Assembly: GCA_027494115.1 (NCBI GenBank) | Contig: JAOSJL010000001.1 | Coordinates: 2,147,218 to 2,211,217 of the forward strand | Reading direction: 5' to 3' | Length of the DNA stretch: 64,000 bases | Origin: Acidimicrobiia bacterium | GTDB taxonomy: Bacteria; Actinomycetota; Acidimicrobiia; IMCC26256; JAOSJL01 | Part shown: in pieces, positions 10,044 through 18,032 of the stretch | How positions within the stretch are numbered: position 1 is the first letter of the stretch | Layout: each line of letters opens with the position of its first letter | Translations under genes and position numbers: made by a program | The notes under the pieces: model-generated | The model's input: only the letters and a program-made list of their open reading frames with translations | Database searches by the model: none | What the model was told of the DNA's origin: nothing

Positions 10044-12311
10044 CTACCGACGGAGGGTCTGGAGACTCACGGCCCGTCGCATCCGTTCGGTGAGGGAGAG
10101 ACCCTCTCTCAGCGCATCGGCCATGGCGTCGCACTCCCGCCAGGCAGCGTCGGCCGTGCTCTCGTCAGGCATCGCAGGCGAGTAGCAGGCTTCGGTGTAG
10201 TTCTCCGCCAGGTGCTCGAAGGGCGGCGCGGCGTCACCGGCGACCCGCGCGACGCGACGTGCGAACTCGGTGGGGGAGTCGTGTGGGACCGGAGGGATCC
10301 CCGCCTCCAGCAGACGGTCGCCCGCCTCTTCCCAGGCCCCGACCACCCGGCCGCGGGCATCGACTCGCCGTGAACGGTGTCGTCGGCGCCGGCGCTTCAC
10401 CGCGACGATCGACCACGACGCGACCACACCGAGCGTTAGCACGCCCAGCACAGCCAGAGCGACGACGATGACGACGGTGGGTGCTCTGCCCGGGGAAGCG
10501 GCGTCACTACCTGCGTCGGTGGTGGCATCCGGTGGGGGTTCGGGCACGGGTGCGGAGGTCGCGGGTTGTGTGGCCGCGGGACCGGTGTCGGGGGGCTGCG
10601 ACGGATCGGTCACCGGGGGAGCCTCGCTGGTAGCGCCGATGGGCGTGACCGAGTGGTCGCCGGCGGCGCCCTCGCCGGCCCCGTTCCCGGGTGTGGCGTC
10701 GAAGGGCACCCACCCGACGCCCTCGAGGTACACCTCGGACCAGGCATGTGAACGGTCACCGCGGATTTCGTACCGACCGGTGGTATCGGACAATGTTCCA
10801 CCGAGGTACCCCACGGCGACACGCGTGGGGAGACCGATCGCCCGCCCCAGTGCGGCAAACGAGGTGGAGAACTGCTCGCAGTAGCCCGTGTGGCCTCCCT
10901 GTCCGACCGGTTGCAGCACGAACTGCTCGATGCTGTCCACACCGATCCCTGCCTCGACCTCCTGGTCGTAGACGAACCTGTCGGGTCCCGAGGTTTCCCG
11001 GAACCAGGCGCGCAGCGCGCGGGCCTGCTGGTACGGCGTCACGGCTCCGGCGTCAGTGACGATTTCCTGTGCCCGCTCCGTCAGGGTGGCGGGAAAATCG
11101 GCGGGCAGTTCCAGGTAGTTCGACAGGTCGACGGACTGCGGGAGGATCGTGTCGAGAGCAGCGCTGTCCAGCTGCTCATAGACGACGGACCGGACCACGA
11201 AGCTGTCGCCCTGTTCCACGCCGTCCTCCACGAACAGGTCGGGGCGGTCGGGAGCTGTGCCGTAGTCGATGTCGAGAACGGTGACGGGGCGGTAGGGGGC
11301 AGGAAGCCAGGAACTCCGCAGGCTCTCGATCTCGATGTCGTAATCCTGTTGGATCCGCCGGACGGCGTTCGTTGCGTCGAATGCCTCTTCGGGTAGTCCG
11401 CTGTCGGTGAACTTCTGTTCGGAGAAGGTCCAGGTGGAGCCGTCGAAGCTGTCGAGTGTCGTGAGTCGGTAGTACGCGGCGTCGCGGTCGGAGGTGAACA
11501 TCACGGTGTCGGGGAAGTCGAGCAGGTTCGAGCGGATGTCGACCACGGGATTGTCGGCGGTCAGGCTGGAGCCGCCACTGTCGAGGACTCCGCGGTAGTC
11601 GAAGAGCGCTTCCGCGTCGGCGCCGGGTAGCAGGGGGGACGCGGCGACGGCCACGATGACGGCCAGGGAGCCGAAGGCCAGACCGCGAGAGACACTCCAG
11701 CGCACCGGGTGCTTCCTCGGGACGAACCAGGTGCGGCTCTCCGAGCGCAACGATGCGTGGCGCAGGGCCACGAAGCAGGCGCCGGCGAGGCAGAAACCGA
11801 CCGCGGGGGAGGACTCCGCCGCTCTGGTCACCCACGACGCCGGCGATGACGAGGATCACGACCCCCGGGAGGAGGGCTCCGACGGTGGATCCGGCGCTGA
11901 AGGCCAGTACCTCGGCGGCCGTCGCCAGCAATCCGACGGCCACCACGACGAGGAGCACGACCCCCGGCTCCACCGCCACCGGCACCGTTTCGTTACGGAC
12001 GACGTCCCAGCCCTCGGACCAGACGTCGGAGAGTGCCGAGAGCGTGCCCGGCGTCGGGACTCCCCACACCGTGGAATCGGGAACGGTGGCCCATGTCGCG
12101 AGGAGGCCGAGCCCCGCCAACACGAGCACGGCGACAAGAGCCGGGGGAGCCCCCGTCGCCGTCCGAGCGCACCGATCGTGTGGGGGAGCACGGCGGCCGC
12201 GACCACAGCGGGGAGGAAGGACCACGATTCGAAGGCGGTGGAGAACGCCGTGACCGCTGCCGCGCCGGCGCACGCCAGGGCTAGCGCCGCGCCGCGACCC
12301 GTTGGGTCCAT
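10044..12311 (-). CDS. TgpA-like membrane transglutaminase (two frameshifts)
   Basis: The N-terminal part is a set of hydrophobic helices (DUF3488-like), starting at an ATG at 12311 ('MDPTGRGAALALACAG'). It is followed by an extracytoplasmic transglutaminase-like domain with 'HTGYCEQFSTSFAALGR' (catalytic Cys), 'RGDRSHAWSEVYLEGVGWV' (His) and 'FDATPG' (Asp). Then come a Pro/Thr/Ser-rich linker, one more membrane helix ('VIVVALAVLGVLTLGVVA') and a cytoplasmic basic tail with DUF4129-like 'TEFARRVARV'. Frame breaks lie at a C5 run (12150-12154; one base missing) and at about 11810-11833. Joined, the protein is about 755 residues, normal for TgpA-type proteins. It is the last gene of the moxR-DUF58-tgpA operon and overlaps the DUF58 gene by 31 bp. 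Confidence 0.82.
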
Positions 12312-13502
12312 CGTGATCCCCCTTCCACACTGGACCACTTCCGCGACGCCTCGTCCCACGCTTCAGGGAAGCGGCTCATGTCGGTGGCGTCGATGGGAAC
12401 CGCCTCGACCGGGATCGCGGCGGCACCTGAACCGCGGGTCAGAACCGCCACGATCGGCCCTCCCCGCGCGTGACGCGGCGTCGTGCCCGGTGTCGCACCC
12501 GCAGGGCCGGAGCCGAGGATCATGACGGTGAGCGCTCCGGGAGACGTGACGTCGGAACGTTCCGGTCCCGCCGCCGATACGGCGTCGTGCGGAATCGGGC
12601 TCTCCGGATCGGAGGTCGGTTCGAGCAGGGCGAGTTCCTCGCCGAGCGTCGTACGGACACCGAGCTGCGCCGCGTCGAGCAGGACACCCTCGGATGTCAC
12701 GAGTCGGTAGGGTCGGCGACGGTCCTCGAGTGCGCACACGACCGATGCCGCCACTTCGACGCCGCGCTCGAAGGATGCGACGTCGTGCACCGACCGCCGC
12801 GTGTCGAAGAACACCGTGACCGGCGCGGACGACCGCTGCTCGTGCTCGCGGACCATGACGGAGCCTGTCCGTGCCGTCGACTTCCAGTGAATCCGACGAG
12901 GGTCATCTCCGTGCCGGTACTCCCTCACCGACCGGAACGCTCCGTCGGTATCGGTGCGCCACACCTGGGAGACCTCGGCACCGCCCTGCGCGACGGCATC
13001 GGGAAGTGTGCCGAGAGCGTGGACCCGTGGGTGCACGAGCAGTTCGTCGACCAGGGAGTCGTCGCTGTGACGTCGGGTGATGCCGAACGGGTCGGTCAGC
13101 GTGAGACGAAGTGGTCCGACCGTCACGCGTCCCCGGGTCGGAGTCGGCAGGTTGTACGCCCCTCGACCTCCCCACCCCCCGCAATCGGGGCGATGAGGAA
13201 GGGCGCGACGCGTCGCCCGTCGTCGACACGGTCGGTGGCCGCGAGGACCGGGATGGAGCGGGACGCACTGTTGCGGATCACGAGCACCACGAGCGCGCGA
13301 CCGCCGACCAAGCCGTGCCGCGGGCTGACGCGACGCTCGACGGTGACATCGAGTCTGCGTCGTCGTGTCCAGACCGCCGCGAGTGCCACGGTCACCAGGC
13401 CGGCCAGAGCCGGAACTGCAAGCTCGGACAGTCCGAGGATTCGTCCGCCGATCAGGAGCCCGATCGACCCCCGAGCAGCGACCAGCCACGAATCGTCGGC
13501 AT
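12281..13502 (-). CDS. DUF58 domain protein (two frameshifts)
   Basis: The ATG at 13502 gives 'MPTIRGWSLLGG' followed by two membrane helices, then a beta-rich region and the DUF58 signature 'VREYRHGDDPRRIHWKSTAR' and 'MVREHEQ'. A vWA-like fold follows ('VTVFFDTRRSVHD'). Shifts lie at a C5 run (13468-13472) and a C4 run (13159-13162). Adding one base at each joins 'GSIGLLIGGRILGLSEL' to the helices and 'GGEVEGAYNLPTPTRGRV' to the core. DUF58 proteins work with MoxR ATPases, probably as cell-envelope chaperones or assembly factors. The order moxR-DUF58-tgpA is a standard bacterial operon. Confidence 0.83.
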
Positions 13503-13518
13503 CGCCGGGGAGAGCCCG

Positions 13519-14491
13519 TTACCGGGGGTGGGCCGGGAACGGGCACGGATTCGAGAACGCCGGCCAGGACCTCGTCGGCCGTGACGTCGCGCAGTCGCGC
13601 TTCGGTGGCCACGACGATCCGGTGACCGAGCACCGGTCGGGCCAGGAGCTTGACGTCGTCGGGTATGACGTACTCCCGGCCGACGCTCGCCGCGAGGGCG
13701 CGAGCGGCCCGCTGGAGGCCCAACGCCCCGCGTGGGCTGACGCCGAGGATGAGATCGCGGTGTCGGCGGGTCGTTTCGACGATGTCGACGATGTAGCCGC
13801 GCAGGCCGTCGCTCACGTGCACGAGCTGCACGACCTCCATGGCCGCCTCGAGCATTCCCGTTTCGAAGACGGGTTCGAGATCGTCGGCGGGGTTCGTGCG
13901 CTTCTGCGACTCCAGGATCTCGAGCTCGGCGCTCCGATCGGGGTACCCGATCTCGAGTCGCATCAAGAAACGATCGAGCTGAGCCTCGGGGAGCGGGTAG
14001 GTGCCCTCCAGCTCGATGGGGTTCTGGGTGGCCACGACGAGGAACGGGCGTCGGAGGGGGTAGGTACGGCTGTCGACGGTGACCTGGTGTTCCTCCATCG
14101 CCTCGAGCAGGGCGGCGTGGGTCTTGGGCGAGGCCCGGTTGATCTCGTCGGCGAGCACCACGTTCGCGAACACTCCACCCGGGCGGAACTCGAACTCCCC
14201 CGTGGCGCGGTTCCACACCGACACCCCGGTGACGTCGGAGGGAAGGAGGTCGGGTGTGAACTGGATCCGTTTCCACGTTCCACCGAGTGAGCGTGCGATG
14301 GACCGGGCGAGGAGTGTCTTCCCCACGCCGGGGACGTCCTCGATGAGGAGGTGGCCCTCCGCGAAGAGAGCCACGAGCGCGAGGTGCACGACGTCGCGTT
14401 TTCCGGTCACCACCCGGGTGACGTTGTCGAGCAGCCGCTCGAAAACCTCGGCGAAGCCCGGTGTCTGGAGTGACGCTGCGGACTGGCTCAC
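13519..14491 (-). CDS. MoxR-family AAA+ ATPase
   Basis: I chose the GTG at 14491 because GGAGG lies five bases upstream on this strand; a start at 14551 would add 20 residues. Walker A is 'EDVPGVGKTLLAR', Walker B is 'VVLADEINRASPKT', sensor 1 is 'FLVVATQNPIELEGTYPLPEAQ' (quoted in part, Asn of QNP), and the C-terminal lid carries 'GVSPRGALGLQRAARAL'. The protein should end 'VPVPGPPR' at a TAA (13519-13521), but an extra base at a G5 run (13524-13528) removes the stop. As it stands the frame runs on into the DUF58 gene, producing an artificial fusion. It is the first gene of the operon, with a divergent small gene upstream. Confidence 0.88.
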
Positions 14492-14598
14492 GGAACCTCC
14501 GAGGTGGACCCCGGCGGAGCTCTGCCCGCGGATCCGGCTGGTTTGGGACATTCCGGCATAATTGTAACCGGATATCGGGCGCTAGCGTGTGGGCACGA

Positions 14599-14972
14599 TG
14601 CTACCTGGGTCATCCACCACCGTTCGCCCACCGGCCTCCGGCGGTTCCACACCGGCCGCCGGCGGTTCCACACCGGCCGCCGGCGGTTCCACACCGGCCT
14701 CCAGCCGGTCGGGCGCCCGGGAGTGGGCGGGTGCCGTTCTGGCGGTGGTCCTGCGCCCCGGACTGTGGCCCACCGCCGTGAGGCTCGCCCTCGCCATGAG
14801 TCCCCCGGGTTGGTGGCGCCGCCCCCCGTTCGTACCGGTTCCGAGTCCCCGCTATCTACGCTTCCGGGCGGTCACGGCCTACGGCCGGCCCACAGCTCCC
14901 CGGGCCCGGGATCTCGTGGACTACCTCACGTGGAGTCGTGACCAGCGCCGATGTTGCGGCCGCTATCGCTGA
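14599..14972 (+). CDS. Small protein of unknown function with Gly-Ser-Thr-Pro-Ala repeats
   Basis: I do not recognise this protein of about 124 residues. After the ATG at 14599 it has 'MLPGSSTTVRPPASGGSTPA', with the seven-residue GGSTPAA unit repeated. A mildly hydrophobic segment follows ('GAVLAVVLRPGLWPTAVRL'). The C-terminal half looks folded: 'PGWWRRPPFVPVPSPRYLRF', then 'RDLVDYLTWSRDQRRC'. The WWRRPPFVPVPSPRYLRFR stretch appears to be the conserved part. It lies 112 bp before an HNH nuclease gene on the same strand and divergent from moxR. A GTG at 14589 is an alternative start. Confidence 0.55.
14640..14702. repeat. 21-bp tandem repeat, three units, in frame
   Basis: Three copies of a 21-bp unit (starting ggcggttccacaccgg) run head to tail inside the N-terminal part of the small gene at 14599, and a partial copy precedes them. 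Because the unit is seven codons long, a change in copy number would add or remove GGSTPAA without breaking the frame. Confidence 0.88.
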
Positions 14973-15084
14973 GGCCCCACTACACTCACGGACCAGGATC
15001 GTCACGGCGGGAGGAAGGTCCCGACCGTGAGTCGGAGCGACCGACACCCGGGACCGACGTCCCGTGCGTGGGACGGAGGGCCGA

Positions 15085-15585
15085 GTGGGACGGGCACTGT
15101 TGCTCAACGCCACGTTCGAGCCTCTGTGTGTGCTCCCGGCCCGGCGTGCGGTCGTCCTCGTCCTGAAGGACAAGGCCGAGATCATCCACCGTAACGGCGC
15201 CGATTTCCACGCGGAAAGCGTGGTGATCCCGGCCCCGGCCGTCCTGAGGCTCCGCCACTACGTCCACGTTCCGCACCGCACCCGCGTCCCCCTGTCGCGT
15301 CGGGCCGTGTTCGCCCGGGATGGCCACCGTTGCCAGTACTGCGACCGGGCTGCCGAGAACATCGACCACATCGTTCCGCGCTCACGCGGGGGTGACCACG
15401 CCTGGGACAACGTGGTGGCGTCGTGCCGTCGCTGTAACACGGTGAAGCGGGACCGCTACCTGCACGAGACCTCGCTCGAACTCCGCACCGCGCCGGTGGC
15501 TCCGAGAGCGAGGGTGTGGATCGCCGCCGTGGCGGGGTCACTCGATCCGTCCTGGGAGCCCTACCTCCGCGCGGTCGCCAGCTGA
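15085..15585 (+). CDS. HNH endonuclease
   Basis: The 166-residue product starts at a GTG with GGAGGG about 6 bases upstream; a GTG at 15064 is an alternative. An N-terminal module ('ALLLNATFEPLCVLPARRAV', about residues 4-23) precedes the HNH fold. The fold has zinc ligands C83-x2-C86 ('CQYC') and C114-x2-C117 ('CRRC') and the catalytic 'IDHIVPRSRGGDHAWDN' between them. This single-domain form is widespread and chromosomal in actinobacteria, and nothing here suggests a homing or phage element. It is the last gene before the dcw cluster. Its role is unknown; DNA repair or restriction are guesses. Confidence 0.86.
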   Translation: MGRALLLNATFEPLCVLPARRAVVLVLKDKAEIIHRNGADFHAESVVIPAPAVLRLRHYVHVPHRTRVPLSRRAVFARDGHRCQYCDRAAENIDHIVPRSRGGDHAWDNVVASCRRCNTVKRDRYLHETSLELRTAPVAPRARVWIAAVAGSLDPSWEPYLRAVAS

Positions 15586-15755
15586 TCTTCGTCTGATCCC
15601 GGCCTGATCCCCGTCAGGCGGCTCCGCCAGCCGATCCCCGCCCTCTGTGACCCACCTCGGGATGACGCGCGTTCGAAAAGGAACGCTCGGGGTTCCCGGT
15701 GGTGGCCCGACGCCTTCCTCGGGGCTCACAGGGGTGAAGAAGGGGAGGACTTGGG

Positions 15756-15784
15756 TTGACGGGTGGGGGTTAGTGGCGTATTGT
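15756..15784 (+). promoter_or_regulatory. Sigma70-type promoter of the dcw cluster
   Basis: TTGACG (15756-15761) and TATTGT (15779-15784) are separated by exactly 17 bp. They lie about 85 bp before the mraZ start and are unusually close to consensus for this G+C-rich sequence. MraZ boxes run through the spacer and the -10 element. The region between the HNH gene and mraZ (15586-15867) holds no other gene that I can see. Confidence 0.75.
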
Positions 15785-15802
15785 GGCGCGCAGTGGGGGT
15801 TC
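15763..15802 (+). promoter_or_regulatory. MraZ operator: four GTGG boxes at 10-bp spacing
   Basis: GTGG begins at 15763, 15773, 15783 and 15793, giving four direct repeats of form GTGGNGNNNN with a strict one-helical-turn period. MraZ is known to bind direct TGGG/GTGG-type repeats of 10-bp period upstream of its own gene and to repress the dcw operon. Here the boxes cover the promoter spacer, the -10 element and the likely transcription start, which fits repression by occlusion. Confidence 0.78.
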
Positions 15803-15867
15803 GGCACGATGAGCGCCCAAGATGAGCGCCGCAGCGAGAGGCCACCAGGTGGGCCACGAGGGGGACC

Positions 15868-16302
15868 ATGTTTCTTGGGGAGTACCGGCACTCCCTCGAC
15901 GCCAAGGGTCGGGTCATCCTCCCCGCGCGATTCCGGGAGGAGCTCGCCGAGGGCGCCTATATGGCCAAGGCCATGACGGATCCCTGCCTCTTCGTCTACA
16001 CGCGCGACGAGTTCGAGGAGGTTGCGCGAACCACCCGCCAGCAGATGCGGGAGGGGAGTCGGGCAGCTCAAGAGGCCGCCCGGTCGTTCTTCGCCGGCGC
16101 CACCGACGTCGAGCCCGACAAGCAGGGTCGTGTGGCGATTCCCGCACACCTCCGGTCCTTCGCACACCTCGACAAGGAGGTTGTCGTGGCCGGGGTCTTC
16201 GCTCGTATCGAGATCTGGGACGCCGAGCGCTGGGACGAGCGCGAAGCGCGGGCCGAGGCGGCTTCCGCGTCGGCCGACGACCTTCAGGGTTTCGCCCAAT
16301 GA
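15868..16302 (+). CDS. mraZ: Transcriptional regulator MraZ
   Basis: The 144-residue product carries two SpoVT/AbrB-like halves, each with the MraZ DxxGR signature: 'DAKGRVILP' at residue 11 and 'DKQGRVAIP' at residue 84. It forms a ring-shaped oligomer that binds the direct repeats upstream of its own gene and autoregulates the division and cell-wall cluster. The ATG at 15868 follows a GAGGGGG ribosome site and gives the standard 'MFLGEYRHSLD' start. It is the first gene of the dcw cluster, and the operator is visible 65-105 bp upstream. Confidence 0.95.
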   Translation: MFLGEYRHSLDAKGRVILPARFREELAEGAYMAKAMTDPCLFVYTRDEFEEVARTTRQQMREGSRAAQEAARSFFAGATDVEPDKQGRVAIPAHLRSFAHLDKEVVVAGVFARIEIWDAERWDEREARAEAASASADDLQGFAQ

Positions 16303-16427
16303 GGGCTTTCGAACCAGAGAGAGCTTTCGAGCCGGACACGGTCATCGAAACAGAGATGTCGAGCAGAAAGGCGACGCGGAACTGACCAGTCACCAACCAG
16401 GAACGAGAGGTCCGGTACGTGTCGGAC

Positions 16428-16540
16428 CCCTCGACAGCCCCCCGGCCGGCACGGTGGAAGGCCCCTACTCCGCCCGCTTTCAACCGAGCCATCCGGAAGA
16501 CATCCGGACGGCGCCAGCTGGTTCGGGGGGCTGTCGAGGG
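16428..16540 (+). ncRNA. Long hairpin in the rsmH leader (candidate mraW RNA motif)
   Basis: A perfect 17-bp inverted repeat, ccctcgacagccccccg (16428-16444) and its complement (16524-16540), encloses a 79-nt loop. With one wobble and a single bulge the stem continues for about six more pairs, to 16450/16517. The 3' arm contains GAGGG, the likely ribosome binding site for the GTG start of rsmH at 16546. The stem would therefore hide it. An 'mraW' structured RNA is known upstream of this gene in actinobacteria; I have not been able to test this sequence against that model. No open reading frame in the 16303-16545 gap looks coding. Confidence 0.6.
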
Positions 16541-16545
16541 ATCGG

Positions 16546-17547
16546 GTGCGACCGGGCGGGGGACCAGTGGTCGAGGACTTCGGACACGCCCCGGTGCTGG
16601 TGCGAGAGGTCGTCGACCTGTTCGCACCGGTTCCGGCGGGCGTCATCGTGGACGCCACCGTCGGGGGCGCAGGTCACGCGGCCGCGCTACTGGACGCCCG
16701 CAGCGACATCTCACTTCTGGGCGTCGATCGGGACCCGATCGCCGTGGAGGCGGCCCGGGCACGGCTCGCACGCTTCGGCGTTCGAGCGCACGTGGCCCGG
16801 GGGGTTTTCGGAGAACTCGAGGAAGTGGTGCGGGAGGCGCTCAGGCGCTTCCCCGATGACAAGGGGGACGACATCGTGGGGATCTTGTTCGATCTGGGCG
16901 TCAGCAGCCCGCAGCTCGACCGGCCCGAACGCGGGTTCTCGTACCGTTTCGACGCGCCGCTCGACATGCGCATGGACAGCGGTCAGGACCTGACCGCCGC
17001 CGAGGTCGTCAACACCTACGACGAGAAGCGACTCAGCCAACTCATCCGGAGCTACGGCGAAGAGCGCTTCGCTCGTTCGATCGCCCGTCGGATCGTCGAG
17101 GCGCGTCCACTCTCGACGACGCGGGAGCTCGTCGACGTGATCCGCTCCGCCGTTCCCGCGCGCTTCCGCCGGAAGGGCAACCCCGCGCGTCTCACCTTCC
17201 AGGCGCTGCGAATGGAGGTCAACCGTGAGCTCCCGAATCTCGCTTCCGGACTCGACGATTCGGTCCGCCTGGTCGCCCCCGGGGGCCGGGTCGTGGCGAT
17301 CGCGTACCACTCCCTCGAGGACCGGATGGTCAAAGAGAGGTTCCTCGACATCACCGAGGTCGATCAGCTCCCGGTCGTGCTGCCGGGGGAGGGACCGGAG
17401 CCCGAGTTCGATCGGGTGACGCGTCGCGCCGTGAAGGCCCAGGCCGATGAGATCGACAGCAACCCACGCTCGAGGAGCGCCCGGCTGCGCGCGGTCGAGC
17501 GCCGCCGCAAGATGGTTCGCGGCAGTACCGTTCAGCGGGCGGGATGA
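16546..17547 (+). CDS. rsmH: 16S rRNA m4C1402 methyltransferase RsmH (MraW)
   Basis: RsmH methylates N4 of C1402 in 16S rRNA using SAM. The SAM-binding loop is 'IVDATVGGAGHAAALL', followed by the acidic 'LLGVDRDPIAVEAAR' and the family block 'FDLGVSSPQLDRPERGFSYR'. The C-terminus has 'NPARLTFQALRMEVNREL' and 'AYHSLEDRMVKERF', both diagnostic. The GTG at 16546 follows GAGGG, which sits in the 3' arm of the leader hairpin. A second in-frame GTG at 16567 would start just before 'HAPVL' and is possible. The stop overlaps the ATG of ftsL (ATGA). Confidence 0.94.
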   Translation: MRPGGGPVVEDFGHAPVLVREVVDLFAPVPAGVIVDATVGGAGHAAALLDARSDISLLGVDRDPIAVEAARARLARFGVRAHVARGVFGELEEVVREALRRFPDDKGDDIVGILFDLGVSSPQLDRPERGFSYRFDAPLDMRMDSGQDLTAAEVVNTYDEKRLSQLIRSYGEERFARSIARRIVEARPLSTTRELVDVIRSAVPARFRRKGNPARLTFQALRMEVNRELPNLASGLDDSVRLVAPGGRVVAIAYHSLEDRMVKERFLDITEVDQLPVVLPGEGPEPEFDRVTRRAVKAQADEIDSNPRSRSARLRAVERRRKMVRGSTVQRAG

Positions 17548-18020
17548 CGGCCGTTGCCGCGCCTCGCCGGCGCGGGGCCTCCTCCGCTTCCGCGGCGCCA
17601 CACAGGCGCCGGGGAGCTCCGTCCGAGTCGCTGCGCCCGCGTCGGCACCTCCGCGCCGTCGAGACGCCACGCGCGGACGCTCCTGCACACCGTTACGGCG
17701 CCCTTCGCTTTCTCGGACTCGTGGCGTTCGTGGTCATTCTCTCGGTGGTCGTGTTCCACGTCGTGATGGCCCAGCGGGGATTCGAGCTCCAGACGCTTCG
17801 AGAGCAGATCGAGGCCGAGCAGACGAACTACGAGCAGCTCCGCCTCGAGACGGCGCGGCTGAGCGCCCCCGAGCGCATCGAGGCCGAAGCGACCGACCGC
17901 CTGGGAATGGTGCGCCCACAGAACATCAACTATCTCGAGGCACCGATCGGCGCCGGTGACGCCGGTACCCCTCGGCTCCTGCCTCGACGCTCGCCGACCC
18001 CGATGAGTGGGCGGCGGTGA
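17544..18020 (+). CDS. ftsL: Cell-division protein FtsL
   Basis: The 158-residue bitopic protein has a long basic Arg/Ala/Pro-rich cytoplasmic N-terminus (about 50 residues). One membrane helix follows ('FLGLVAFVVILSVVVFHVVM'), then an extracytoplasmic leucine-zipper-like coiled coil ('LQTLREQIEAEQTNYEQLR') and the conserved 'RIEAEATDRLGMVRPQN'. That last motif, read as 'A..LGM..P', is typical of FtsL. It would form the FtsQLB complex with FtsQ and FtsB at the septum. Assignment rests on position after rsmH, topology and the LGM..P motif, as overall sequence is poorly conserved. The start overlaps the rsmH stop. Confidence 0.85.
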   Translation: MTAVAAPRRRGASSASAAPHRRRGAPSESLRPRRHLRAVETPRADAPAHRYGALRFLGLVAFVVILSVVVFHVVMAQRGFELQTLREQIEAEQTNYEQLRLETARLSAPERIEAEATDRLGMVRPQNINYLEAPIGAGDAGTPRLLPRRSPTPMSGRR

Positions 18021-18032
18021 AGTCGCACCTCA

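Noticed and set aside
12281..14551. A real MoxR-DUF58 fusion protein
   Set aside because: The fused frame passes through about 110 residues of Arg-rich nonsense. Two adjacent frames instead give a normal MoxR end (GPPR, TAA) and a normal DUF58 start, so the fusion is a product of indels.
15085..15585. HNH gene as a homing endonuclease or phage remnant
   Set aside because: It is an independent gene with normal composition and a typical chromosomal actinobacterial architecture; no intron, intein or phage gene is adjacent.
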